Source: Nonomuraea sp. NBC_00507 (GTDB lineage Bacteria; Actinomycetota; Actinomycetes; Streptosporangiales; Streptosporangiaceae). Taken from it: a stretch of 64,000 bases of DNA. The first letter of the stretch is position 1. Each line of letters opens with the position of its first letter. Under the pieces are notes generated by a model, which was not told the DNA's origin, ran no database searches, and saw only the letters and a program-made list of their open reading frames with translations. The translations under genes were made by a program, and so were the position numbers. The stretch is from NCBI RefSeq assembly GCF_036013525.1, contig NZ_CP107853.1, forward strand, positions 3,782,001 through 3,846,000, given 5' to 3'. Below, one piece after another: positions 17,457 through 25,841 of this stretch.

Positions 17457-20400
17457 GTGGCCTCCGGCCCCAGCGAACCGCCTCGGCGACCGCCGGGTGA
17501 CGACGACCCGCGTTCCGAGGGCACGTCGGAACCGCACTCTTCCCCAGAGCCCAGGATCAGCCATTCCCCGCCCGGTCCCACCGACGACCGGGCCAGGGGC
17601 TTACCTCTGACCTCCCCGTGGGGCATGCCGCCGTTCGCGGCACCGGTGCCGGACGAGGAGCCGCAGGAGCCGCCCAAGGGGCGCATGCCGTACAGCTCGC
17701 CGACAGCGGAACCCGAGGCCGAGCCGCGTCGCCGGGCGCGACGCGTCGTCAACCGGCCGGACAAGCTCGTGGCCGGCGGCCCCCCGAGCACACCCACCGA
17801 CGCCGAACGGCCGACCGAGTCCGCCACGCACGAGTCCGCCGCGCGCGAGTCTGTTGGGCGGGAGTCTGCGGCGCGCGAGAATGTGGCGCGCGAGTCCGCC
17901 GCGCGCGAGTCCACCGCGGACGAGGCTGCTGGGCGGGAGTCTGCCGGGCGCGAGTCGGCCGGCCGCGAGTCCGCCGCGGGCGAGGCCGTGGGGCGTGACG
18001 CCGCGGCGTGGGAGTCCGCTGGCCGCGAGTCCGCCGCGCGCGAGTCCGCGGGGCGCGACGCCGCGGCGTGGGAGCCTGTGGCCGGCGAGTCTGCCACACG
18101 GGAGTTCGTGGAGCGGGAGCGCGCCGCGCGGGAGTTCGTGGAGCGGGAGCATGCCGCGCTGGAGTTCGTGGAGCGGGAGCGCGCCGCGCAGGAGCCGGAG
18201 GCGTCGCCTCGGCGGGACCCGCGTACGATCCCGTACCGCTTGGTAGTCCCCGCCAAAGAGCCCACCGAGCAGCCTGCCAGGGCGGAAGAGCCGGAGGGAC
18301 GGCGGGAGGACGAGCCGGAGGTGCGGCGGGTCGGGCGGCCGCCGGCCGGGCGGCCGACGCGGCCCGACCTCCTGGTCGCCACGGGCCCCCCGCGCCCTCA
18401 GGGGTCGAGCGGCCGCCATCACCGAGGCCCGGCCCCGGCCGCCGTACGCAGGTCCAGTCCGGTACGCCGGGGCAACCGCACCGCCCCGATCGTCCTGACC
18501 TTGGCCGCGGCCGTCCTCGTGGCCGCCGGCGTGCTCGTGTGGCAGTGGACCGGCGAGGAGGCCCCCAGCCTGCGCCTGGAGGCGGGCACCGGCCGCTCGG
18601 GGGATGAGCTGTTCACCGTGCCCGCCTCGGGCGACGGCACCAATCAGAAGCTCAACGACATGACTTCGGTCGGCCGCGCGGTGGTGGCGGTCGGCAGTGA
18701 CACGACCGGCCCGACCCCGCGCCCGCTGTTCCTGTTCTCCCCGGACGGTGGCAAGAACTGGCAGCTGGGTCAGGTGAGCGGCGTTTCCACCCCCACGGTC
18801 CAGCGGGTGGTCGGCGGGAACGGTCGCTGGCTGGCCAGCGGCGGCGACGGCCAGTCGGGCGAGCGTGGCCTATGGACCAGCACCGACGGGTTCAGCTGGC
18901 AGGCCGTGGAGGCGGCGGGGTCGCCCGCGTTCCGGGCCGGCGACCAGATCCACGACATCGCCATAACGGCGTCGGGATTCGTCGCAGTTGGGCGCGCGAC
19001 GGGGGACGACGGCGCGATCGGGCCGGCGGTCTGGCGTTCCGGAGACGGCCGCACGTGGGAGCGGACCGACAGCACCGGGCTCGAGGTGAGGGAACTCAAG
19101 GCGGTGGTCGCCAGGGGCGACACCGTCGTGGCGATCGGGCACCCCGCGGAAGGCGAGGGTTCGCGGGTGGTCCGATCGGCCGACGGCGGGCGCACCTGGC
19201 AGGCCACCGGCTTCCAGCTGCCCGAGGCGGCCGATTCGCGGCCGGGGACGCTGGCGGTGCTGCCCAAGCGGTTCGTGCTGGTGCCGACGCGGCACCGTAC
19301 GGTCACGGGAGACGTACGCGTCTACTGCTCCCCGACCGGGGCGGAATGGTCGCAGTGCGGCTCCATCGGCGGCCTGAGCGGCGAGAGCGTCGGCGTGGAG
19401 TCGCTGATCTCCTACTCTGGGGGCATCGCCGCGATCACACAGGCCGGCCTCGGCCGCTACACGGTGCTGACCACCGCGGACGGGCGCGCCTGGGCCAAGC
19501 GGACCGACCTCGGTAACCTGCAGGGCGCGACGTTGCGCGGGTTCACGATCTCCGCCGGCGGCACCCTGTTCGCCGGCGGCGACCAGGCGGTCACCGACGT
19601 CGACAACCAGCTGGTGCTCATGTCCGCGCCCCCGCGTGGGCAGGCCTCTCGGGTGGCGCTTGGCGATGTCGAGGGCCTGACGCGCATCGCTCGCGAGACC
19701 ACCGGCATCACGAGCTTCGCCGGCCGGTACGTGGCCGTCGGCTCGGCCTCGGGCGACGCAGGCCTGTGGACGATCAAGAACTGGCAGAGCTGGAAGTCCA
19801 TGAGCCTCGGCGGCCCCGGCAGGCAGCGGCTGGAGGACGTGGCGCACGGCGCCCGCGGCTGGCTGGCCGTCGGCGGCACGGAGACCACCGTGTCGATCAC
19901 TGATCCCCTGCTGGTCACCTCGAGCGACGGCGAGAGCTGGAAGAAGGTGGACGTCTCAGGTGACCTGACCCGCCGCTCCGACCGTCCGTACCTGGGGACC
20001 CATGTGGTGACCGCGGGCAAGAAGGGCTACGTGCTGGCGGGGGAGGACCGCGATCAGGCGGGGACCGCGAGCGCGGCCATGTGGTTCACCACGGACCTGC
20101 GCAAGTACACCAGGTCGAAGAAGCTGCCGCAGGGCGGCTCCGGCGTGCGCATCCACGACGCGGTGGCCACCGCGGACGCCTTTGTGGCGGTGGGCGGCTC
20201 GGGGACGGCCGACGAGGAGCGCAGCGTGGTCTGGTACTCCGAGGACGGGGTCAACTGGAGTTCGCGCACCCGTGTCGCCCCGGCGGACGCCACGTCGGCC
20301 GGGCTCCGTCAGATCACCGCCTACCAGGGCAAGCTGGTGGCCATCGGCACCGCGCTGACGGGCGGCTCGCGGCGGGCCTTCGCCGCCGTCTCCGACGATG

Positions 20401-20720
20401 AGGGCGCGTCGTGGCAGACGGCCTGGCTGCCCGCGGACCAGGCGGCTGCGGTGCACGACCTGGCCGCGACGGAGGAGGGTCTGGTGGCGGTCGGCTGGCA
20501 CGGCGTGCCGGGGGAGGGCGACAGCGCGGCCTGGACCTCGCAGGACGGCCTGTCGTGGAACCGCATGGCGCTGACCAGGGACCGGCTGGCGGGCCAAGGG
20601 ATGCAGTGGCTGACGGCGGTGGCCGTGTCGGGGACGGAGGTCGTGGCGCTGGGGCGGTCGACGACGTACAACGCCGACCACCTCATCCTGTGGAGCTCGA
20701 ACCTCACGTCAAGCAGGTAA
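17457..20720 (+). CDS. Large membrane-anchored beta-propeller (BNR/sortilin-like) protein with low-complexity N-terminus
   Basis: A 1087-residue protein starting at GTG 17457, preceded by TAGGAGG. Residues 1-340 are a charged cytoplasmic region that includes a long Glu-Ser-Ala repeat (about 120-245) and Pro/Arg-rich stretches. One membrane helix follows (about 345-365, APIVLTLAAAVLVAAGVLVW). The outer part of about 700 residues is built of repeated blades with BNR/Asp-box-like turns such as SPDGGKNWQLG, STDGFSWQAV, SADGGRTWQATG and SSDGESWKKVD. This indicates one or two beta-propellers, as in sialidase-like and sortilin-like proteins. No sialidase catalytic residues are identifiable, so a binding or scaffold role is more likely. 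It is monocistronic and convergent with a Nudix gene. Confidence 0.75.
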   Translation: MASGPSEPPRRPPGDDDPRSEGTSEPHSSPEPRISHSPPGPTDDRARGLPLTSPWGMPPFAAPVPDEEPQEPPKGRMPYSSPTAEPEAEPRRRARRVVNRPDKLVAGGPPSTPTDAERPTESATHESAARESVGRESAARENVARESAARESTADEAAGRESAGRESAGRESAAGEAVGRDAAAWESAGRESAARESAGRDAAAWEPVAGESATREFVERERAAREFVEREHAALEFVERERAAQEPEASPRRDPRTIPYRLVVPAKEPTEQPARAEEPEGRREDEPEVRRVGRPPAGRPTRPDLLVATGPPRPQGSSGRHHRGPAPAAVRRSSPVRRGNRTAPIVLTLAAAVLVAAGVLVWQWTGEEAPSLRLEAGTGRSGDELFTVPASGDGTNQKLNDMTSVGRAVVAVGSDTTGPTPRPLFLFSPDGGKNWQLGQVSGVSTPTVQRVVGGNGRWLASGGDGQSGERGLWTSTDGFSWQAVEAAGSPAFRAGDQIHDIAITASGFVAVGRATGDDGAIGPAVWRSGDGRTWERTDSTGLEVRELKAVVARGDTVVAIGHPAEGEGSRVVRSADGGRTWQATGFQLPEAADSRPGTLAVLPKRFVLVPTRHRTVTGDVRVYCSPTGAEWSQCGSIGGLSGESVGVESLISYSGGIAAITQAGLGRYTVLTTADGRAWAKRTDLGNLQGATLRGFTISAGGTLFAGGDQAVTDVDNQLVLMSAPPRGQASRVALGDVEGLTRIARETTGITSFAGRYVAVGSASGDAGLWTIKNWQSWKSMSLGGPGRQRLEDVAHGARGWLAVGGTETTVSITDPLLVTSSDGESWKKVDVSGDLTRRSDRPYLGTHVVTAGKKGYVLAGEDRDQAGTASAAMWFTTDLRKYTRSKKLPQGGSGVRIHDAVATADAFVAVGGSGTADEERSVVWYSEDGVNWSSRTRVAPADATSAGLRQITAYQGKLVAIGTALTGGSRRAFAAVSDDEGASWQTAWLPADQAAAVHDLAATEEGLVAVGWHGVPGEGDSAAWTSQDGLSWNRMALTRDRLAGQGMQWLTAVAVSGTEVVALGRSTTYNADHLILWSSNLTSSR
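17815..18200 (+). repeat. Degenerate 15-base codon repeats encoding (A/G)RESA-type units
   Basis: About 25 imperfect five-residue units of the type ARESA, GRESA and AAWES, then longer units EFVERERAA. They form a highly charged helical or disordered cytoplasmic segment. The repeat stays in frame throughout, so unit gain or loss would change length only. Regular spacing might look CRISPR-like at DNA level, but there are no spacers. Confidence 0.8.
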
Positions 20721-21104
20721 CACGCCCCAGTCGGTCAGCGCGTCGAGCAGGCCCGCGGACAGCGGCAGCCGGGCCAGCTCGTCCGCCGTGCACCAGCGCA
20801 CGTCGGCGGCGTCGTCCCCGGCCGTGGGCACGCCGCCGGCCACGGTCGCCAGGTAGTCGCGGATCACGTACGTGACGCCGCCGGGGCCGGGGCGGTCCAC
20901 CGAGCCGGCCAGGCGCCCGACCTCCACGTGCAGGCCGGTCTCCTCCAGGACCTCGCGCCGCACGCCGGCGGCGTCGCTCTCGCCGGGCTCCAGGCGGCCC
21001 CCGGGGATCGACCACAGGCCCATGCCCGGCGGGTGTCCCCGCTTGATCAGAAGGATACGGCCGGCGTCGTCGACGACGATCGCGCCGACACAATTTACGC
21101 GCAC
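20709..21104 (-). CDS. Nudix hydrolase
   Basis: A Nudix-fold pyrophosphohydrolase of about 131 residues from the GTG giving VRVNCVGAIVVDDAGR. The Nudix box is complete: GGRLEPGESDAAGVRREVLE followed by ETGL, matching GX5EX7REUXEEXGU. WSIPGG before it and VTYVIRDYLA after it are typical. The open frame extends to 21203, but the extra 33 residues look unlike the family. The substrate (a nucleoside diphosphate derivative) cannot be assigned. The end overlaps the convergent propeller gene by 12 bases; it is divergent from the DUF6758-like gene. Confidence 0.9.
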   Translation of the reverse strand: MRVNCVGAIVVDDAGRILLIKRGHPPGMGLWSIPGGRLEPGESDAAGVRREVLEETGLHVEVGRLAGSVDRPGPGGVTYVIRDYLATVAGGVPTAGDDAADVRWCTADELARLPLSAGLLDALTDWGVLPA

Positions 21105-21178
21105 ATGGCCAAGATTACGACGGGATAACGAGATGCGGCCTTGACGGGGGCGCACCGGAGAAAGCACCGTGGGTAGTT

Positions 21179-21808
21179 GTGAGAGCGGCTCCAACCTGCC
21201 CACGGTGTTTTGGCCCGCTTCACGGGCCGAGCGCGTGGTCTAGTGCGTATCGATGTGACACGCACGGTGACGTCCTGCCCTATCAGCCTCCGTGGCCGCC
21301 GACCAGCACGGCGCTCGAGGCGATGCGCAAGAGCTCCGTGGTGCCCGTGTGGCTGCCGTGGCCGTTGCCGGCCGGCTGGCTGGTGACCGGCTTCGCGGAG
21401 GTGGGTGATCAACGAACCGGGGCCCGTGCCAGCGTCGTGGCGCTGACCGGGCCGTCGTTGATGGAGGGGCCGGCCGACATGCTCGTGGTCGCCGAGGAGC
21501 CCGGCATCGGGCTCGGCGCGGCCTTCGCGGGGCTGGGCGGGCCCGACCCCGGCGAGGGATTCGACTCCGGCCCGCCGAACGCGAAGATCGAGGTGCTCGG
21601 GCACCCTTGCCCGCTGTGGTTCGTGGACAACGGCCAGAGCGACCGTGCCGTCTACGCGGGCGAGGCGCTGGGCAACTGGCTGTGGACGATCTGCTGGCCG
21701 GCCGATGCCGGCTGCATGATCGCGCTCGCCGAGCTCTCGCTGATCGACGCCCGGGATCACGACCTTGACGTACCCTTTGGCGCGTTCTCCCCCAGACTGG
21801 AGGATTAG
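21179..21808 (+). CDS. DUF6758-like conserved actinobacterial protein with zinc-ribbon start
   Basis: A 209-residue protein starting at GTG 21179 (VRAAPTCPRCFGPLHGP). A CxxC followed by RCDTHGDV suggests a small zinc ribbon at residues 7-30. The rest contains conserved WLPWPLPAGWLVTGFAEVGD and later GEALGNWLWTICWPADAG. This matches a family found across Streptomyces and relatives with no known function. It is upstream of the MBL-fold gene, probably in one transcription unit (40-base gap). Confidence 0.78.
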   Translation: MRAAPTCPRCFGPLHGPSAWSSAYRCDTHGDVLPYQPPWPPTSTALEAMRKSSVVPVWLPWPLPAGWLVTGFAEVGDQRTGARASVVALTGPSLMEGPADMLVVAEEPGIGLGAAFAGLGGPDPGEGFDSGPPNAKIEVLGHPCPLWFVDNGQSDRAVYAGEALGNWLWTICWPADAGCMIALAELSLIDARDHDLDVPFGAFSPRLED

Positions 21809-21848
21809 CAGGTCGCGTTGTCAGGCAGACCGACTAGAGTTCGGAGAC

Positions 21849-22565
21849 GTGACAGCGCGTATCGAGCGAGTGGTGACCGAGGGCGTCGTCGACATCGACG
21901 GCACCGAACACAAGGTCGAGAACAACACGTGGATCGTGGGCGACGATGACGAGGTGATCGTCATCGATCCCTCCCGCGACTCCGACAAGATCATGGAGCA
22001 GGTGGGCGAGCGTGAGGTGCTGGCCGTCATCTGCACGGCGGGCCTGCCCGACCACGTCGGGGCCGCCATCGAGGTGGCCAGCCGGGACGAGGCCGTGGTC
22101 GCCCTGCATCCCAAGGACAAGCCTCTGTGGCGGGAGACCTGGACGGAGACCTGGCCCGACATCGACATGGAGGACGACGGCATCTTCGAGGTGGCCGATG
22201 TCCAGCTCGACGTCATGGAGACGCCGGGCGTCACCTCTGGTGGCGTGTCGCTCTACTGCGAGGGGCTCGGGGCCGTCTTCACCGGCAAGGCCCTGCAGGC
22301 CGACGGCCCGGGCAAGCTGGGCGGCGAATATCCCGCCCTGGCCGACCAGCTGACCTCGATCGGCGGGCGGCTGTTCACGCTGCCCCACGGCACGCGGGTG
22401 CTGGCGGTCCATGGGGACGAGGTCACGATCGGCGACCTCGAGCCGCACTTCGACGACTGGGTCTCGGGTTCGCTGACCCGCGTCGAGACCGAGGGCGGTG
22501 ACGAGGACCCGCTGCCCGACGGCACCAAGGCCTCCGGGATCAAACTCAACCCGAGCGACGACTAA
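21849..22565 (+). CDS. MBL-fold protein lacking the canonical metal-binding histidines
   Basis: A 238-residue protein with the metallo-beta-lactamase scaffold: NTWIVGDDDEVIVIDPSRDS, then MQLD-type strands, then GLGAVFTGKALQADG. In active members the segment after the third strand reads HxHxDH; here it is ICTAGLPDHVGAA, so only the last Asp-His pair remains. The usual HTPGHTxG is ETPGVTSGG. The start is the GTG at 21849 (VTARIERVVTE), chosen because the 28 upstream residues overlap the previous gene. It may be a non-catalytic or differently metallated member; hydrolase activity should not be assumed. Confidence 0.8.
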   Translation: MTARIERVVTEGVVDIDGTEHKVENNTWIVGDDDEVIVIDPSRDSDKIMEQVGEREVLAVICTAGLPDHVGAAIEVASRDEAVVALHPKDKPLWRETWTETWPDIDMEDDGIFEVADVQLDVMETPGVTSGGVSLYCEGLGAVFTGKALQADGPGKLGGEYPALADQLTSIGGRLFTLPHGTRVLAVHGDEVTIGDLEPHFDDWVSGSLTRVETEGGDEDPLPDGTKASGIKLNPSDD

Positions 22566-22606
22566 GGCGAGGGAGTGCCGGCGCCCGCCTTACGGAGTGA
22601 GGCCAC

Positions 22607-23695
22607 ATGAACGCAGTGCAGCTTCCGCTGGAGGGCATGCCGCGGCGGCTCTACTCGTGCACGCCGTCGCGGTTGAACGCCTGGCTGGACTGCCGCCGCC
22701 GCTACAGGTTCACCTACCTGGACCGGCCGGCACCGTCCAAGGGACCCGCCTGGGCGCACAACAGCGTCGGGGCGAGCGTGCACAACGCGCTGGCGGGCTG
22801 GTGGCGGGAGCCGTACGAGCGAAGGACTCCGCTGACGGCGGCCATCCTGCTCACGAACGGGTGGATCACCGAGGGGTTCAGGGATGCCGAGCAGTCGGGG
22901 CGGTGGCTGGAGCGCGCCCGCGACCTCGTGTCCGGATATGTCGCGACATTGGATCCGTCTGATGATCCAGTCGGCGTCGAGCGCACCGTCGCCACCCGTA
23001 CCAAGGTCATCGCTGTGTCCGGCCGCATCGACCGGCTCGACCGGCGCGGGGACGAGCTCGTCGTGGTCGACTACAAGACCGGACGCCGGCCGCTCACCCA
23101 GGACGACGCGCGCTCGTCGCTCGCCCTGGCCGTCTACGCCGTGGCGGCGTCCACGATGATGCGCACGCCCTGCCGGACCGTGGAGCTGCACCACCTGCCG
23201 ACAGGCGAGATCGTCGAGTGGCGCCACACCGAGGAGTCCCTTGCCCGGCACCTGGGGCGGGCGGAGGATCTTGCCACGGAGGCCGCCGCGGCCGACGAGC
23301 GCTACCGGGAAGCGGTCGCCGCGCCACCGTCCCGCGGCCGCGCTTCCGGCGCGGCGCCGACCCGGCCCGTGACCGCTCCAGGCGGGAATAGGGCCGCAGG
23401 CGGCCGCTCCGCGACCACGCCAGGCGGGGCTGCTGCGGGAGGTGGCCGGTCCGCGACCGCCCCGGGCGGGGCTGCGGCGGAAGGCAGGCGGTCCTGGGGC
23501 GCAGGGGGCGGCGAGTGGCCGTCGGCCCCGGTCGAGCGGCCGGCCGTCGGACCCGCGGCGGTGCCCGCCGAGATCGACGAGCTCTTCGCTCCCAATCCGG
23601 GCCCGATCTGCTCATGGTGCGACTTCCGCCGCCATTGCCCCGAGGGCCAGGCGGCCGCTCCCGAGCGCCGCCCTTGGGATGCGCTGGCGGAGTAG
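22607..23695 (+). CDS. RecB-like PD-(D/E)XK nuclease with four-cysteine (Fe-S type) clamp
   Basis: A 362-residue stand-alone nuclease of the AddB/RecB/Cas4-like family. The N-terminal YSCTPSRLNAWLDCRRRYRF carries the first cluster cysteine (C29). GASVHNAL contributes a conserved His. The nuclease core is GRIDRLDRRGDELVVVDYKT (D...VDYKT). The C-terminal ICSWCDFRRHCPEG gives CxxCxxxxxC, the other cluster ligands. A Gly/Ala/Arg-rich insertion of about 90 residues (about 230-320) separates core and clamp. No helicase gene adjoins it. Cas4 is unlikely because no cas gene is nearby. It probably cuts or trims DNA in repair. Confidence 0.85.
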   Translation: MNAVQLPLEGMPRRLYSCTPSRLNAWLDCRRRYRFTYLDRPAPSKGPAWAHNSVGASVHNALAGWWREPYERRTPLTAAILLTNGWITEGFRDAEQSGRWLERARDLVSGYVATLDPSDDPVGVERTVATRTKVIAVSGRIDRLDRRGDELVVVDYKTGRRPLTQDDARSSLALAVYAVAASTMMRTPCRTVELHHLPTGEIVEWRHTEESLARHLGRAEDLATEAAAADERYREAVAAPPSRGRASGAAPTRPVTAPGGNRAAGGRSATTPGGAAAGGGRSATAPGGAAAEGRRSWGAGGGEWPSAPVERPAVGPAAVPAEIDELFAPNPGPICSWCDFRRHCPEGQAAAPERRPWDALAE

Positions 23696-23781
23696 CCGGG
23701 CGGGGAGCCACGCACCGCGTCAGGCGCGTAGAACGTTAAGTGACGCCGTTTGCTCACTGAAACAGTGGTTATGGAACTTCT

Positions 23782-24966
23782 GTGACACGCGTGGAGCGCT
23801 TACCCGCGGCGGTGGCCCTGGGCGCGTTGTTCAATCCGCTCAACTCTTCCATGATCGCCGTCGCGCTGGCCGACATCGAGGCCGAGTTCCACGTCGGGGT
23901 CGCCGCCGTGACGTGGCTGGCCGCCGGGTTCTACCTGACTGGCATCCTCGTGCCGCCCGTGATGGGCACGCTGGCCGACCGGCTCGGCCCGCGGCTGGTG
24001 TTCTGCGCCGGGCTGGTGACGATGGCGGTGACCGGCGTCCTGGCCGCGCTCGCGCCGACGTACCCGGTGCTGCTGGTGGTGCGGCTGCTGCAGGCGTTCG
24101 GCAGTTGCGCCACGATGCCGGCGGGGATGGCGATCGTGCAGGCGGCGATGGCCGGTGAGGACGGGCGGCCACCGCCGCGTGTGATCGCGACGATCTCCAT
24201 GGTGCTGACCGCGAGCGCCGCCGCCGGACCCGTGCTCAGCGGTTTCCTGATCTCCTTATGGGGATGGCGAGCGATTTTCCTGGTCAACGTCCCGCTCGCG
24301 GCACTCGCGCTCACCGTGGCGCTGCGCTGGCTGCCCAAGGTACGCGTGGACGGCCCGCGCCGGGCCGTGCTGCCCCGCCCGAACCCGCGCCTGCTGGCGA
24401 CCTGCGGCGAGTTCGCGCTGGTCAACGTGGTGTTCTACGCGGCGTTCTTCGCGGTGCCGCTGTGGGCGCAGCGCTCGGCCGGCGTGCCCGCGCACATCGC
24501 GGGGCTGCTGGTGCTCCCCATGGCCGCGCTGGCGATCGTCATGACGCCCGTGGCGGTGCTCCTGGCCGCCCGCGCGGGCATGCGTGCCGTGCTGGTGCTG
24601 AGCGCGGCCCTGCTGCTCGCCGGCTCCTGCGTCATCCCGGCCGTGGGCCCGATCGGCCTGGTCCTGGTGGCCGTGTCGCTGCTCGGCGTGGCCTCGGCCT
24701 TCAGCCAGTTCGGCCTCAACTCGCTGGTGTTCGTGCACGCAGGACCGCGCGACACGGGAGTCGCGGTGGGGCTGTTCCAGGCCTCCAGGTACGTCGGCGC
24801 GGCGACGGCGTCGTCCCTGCTCGGCGTGCTGTTCGAGCAGGCGGGCATGGCCGGCACCGGCTGGACGATGATCGCCGTGTCGGCGGTCGTGCTGGCGGGC
24901 GGCGTGCTCCTGCCCGTCAGGCAGCCAGCGCCTTCGGCCAGCGGCGAGGATCGGTCAGGCCCTTGA
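23782..24966 (+). CDS. MFS transporter (drug/H+ antiporter type)
   Basis: A 394-residue membrane protein with about 12 helices. It begins VTRVERLPAAVALGALFNPL (GTG start). Motif A-like MGTLADRLGPRLVF lies between helices 2 and 3, and LLQAFGSCATMPAGMAIVQA in helix 4 is typical of multidrug exporters. The mid-loop is Arg/Pro-rich. The transported compound is unknown. Its 3' end overlaps the convergent MpaB-like gene by 50 bases. No clear ribosome binding site precedes the GTG. Confidence 0.9.
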   Translation: MTRVERLPAAVALGALFNPLNSSMIAVALADIEAEFHVGVAAVTWLAAGFYLTGILVPPVMGTLADRLGPRLVFCAGLVTMAVTGVLAALAPTYPVLLVVRLLQAFGSCATMPAGMAIVQAAMAGEDGRPPPRVIATISMVLTASAAAGPVLSGFLISLWGWRAIFLVNVPLAALALTVALRWLPKVRVDGPRRAVLPRPNPRLLATCGEFALVNVVFYAAFFAVPLWAQRSAGVPAHIAGLLVLPMAALAIVMTPVAVLLAARAGMRAVLVLSAALLLAGSCVIPAVGPIGLVLVAVSLLGVASAFSQFGLNSLVFVHAGPRDTGVAVGLFQASRYVGAATASSLLGVLFEQAGMAGTGWTMIAVSAVVLAGGVLLPVRQPAPSASGEDRSGP

Positions 24967-25828
24967 GCCCTTTGCTGACGTCGTACCCGGCCGCGCCCAG
25001 CCGCTCCCGTGCGGCCTGCAACATCTCCCGCGTGGCCGGCATGAACGCGTGGTCGTGCACGGGCTCCGGCAACGCGTTCATGCCCAGCCGGAATGCCTTC
25101 AGCCCGGCCGTGACCGTGGCCCGGGGCACCTCGGGCAGCGCGCCGTACATCCGCCTGGCCCAGTCCGGCAGCGTGAAGTAACACAGCGCGCCGAACGGAA
25201 AGTATGCGGGCTTGCCGGCCGACAGCAGCCTGAGCTCCTGCGGCAACCGCGGCCACAGCAGGAACCGCACGGTCGCGGCCGCCTCCTCCGTCACGCGCAG
25301 GCGGGGCCGCATCTGCTTGAAGTACGCCTCCATCTCCGCGCACGTGCCCGGCACGTCCTCGGGATGAAGGCCGACGTACGCGGCGCTCTTGCGCTGCTCG
25401 GACAGGTAGGCGTCGGCCTGGCGCTCGGTCAGCCCGAGCCCGCCCCGCCTGGCCACCTCCAGGTACGACGACACCTCCGCGCAGTGGACCCACAACAGCA
25501 ACTCGGGGTCGTCCACCCGATGCGTGCGCCCCGTGTCGGGATCGTGGATGCGCAGCGCCTTGTGGATGCCGCGCACCCGCCGCCCGATCTCGTCGGCCTC
25601 CTCGGGACTGCCGAACGTCACCCGCCCCACGAAATCCGCGGTGCGCCGCAGCCGCCCGAACGGGTCCTCCTGGAAGCCGGAGTTCTGCCAGACGCCGCGC
25701 ATGGCCAGCGGGTGCAGTGCCTGGAGCATGAGGCCGCGTACCCCTCCCACCCACATCGAGCGGTCGAGATGCACCTGCCAGGTCGCACTCTGCGGCGGCT
25801 GGACGACGATTTCCTGGATGCTCGCCAT
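24917..25828 (-). CDS. Oxygenase MpaB family protein (DUF2236)
   Basis: A 303-residue protein from the ATG giving MASIQEIVVQPPQSATWQVH. Family features are the heme-proximal segment RGLMLQALHPLAMRGVWQNS, then FVGRVTFGSPEEADEIGRRV, RGIHKALRI and the His-containing LLLWVHCAEVSSYL. MpaB/latex-clearing-protein-like oxygenases bind heme b through conserved histidines; the natural substrate of bacterial DUF2236 members is mostly unknown. It is 13 bases downstream of the alpha/beta hydrolase gene and very likely co-transcribed with it. Confidence 0.85.
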   Translation of the reverse strand: MASIQEIVVQPPQSATWQVHLDRSMWVGGVRGLMLQALHPLAMRGVWQNSGFQEDPFGRLRRTADFVGRVTFGSPEEADEIGRRVRGIHKALRIHDPDTGRTHRVDDPELLLWVHCAEVSSYLEVARRGGLGLTERQADAYLSEQRKSAAYVGLHPEDVPGTCAEMEAYFKQMRPRLRVTEEAAATVRFLLWPRLPQELRLLSAGKPAYFPFGALCYFTLPDWARRMYGALPEVPRATVTAGLKAFRLGMNALPEPVHDHAFMPATREMLQAARERLGAAGYDVSKGLKGLTDPRRWPKALAA

Positions 25829-25841
25829 AGTAAGTGCATAA

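Noticed and set aside
17815..18200. Short tandem repeats as a possible CRISPR or origin-type array
   Set aside because: They are codon repeats inside a convincing gene with a strong ribosome binding site and no unique spacers.
22607..23695. RecB-like nuclease as Cas4
   Set aside because: No cas1, cas2 or repeat array in the window; the domain is equally typical of AddB-like repair proteins.
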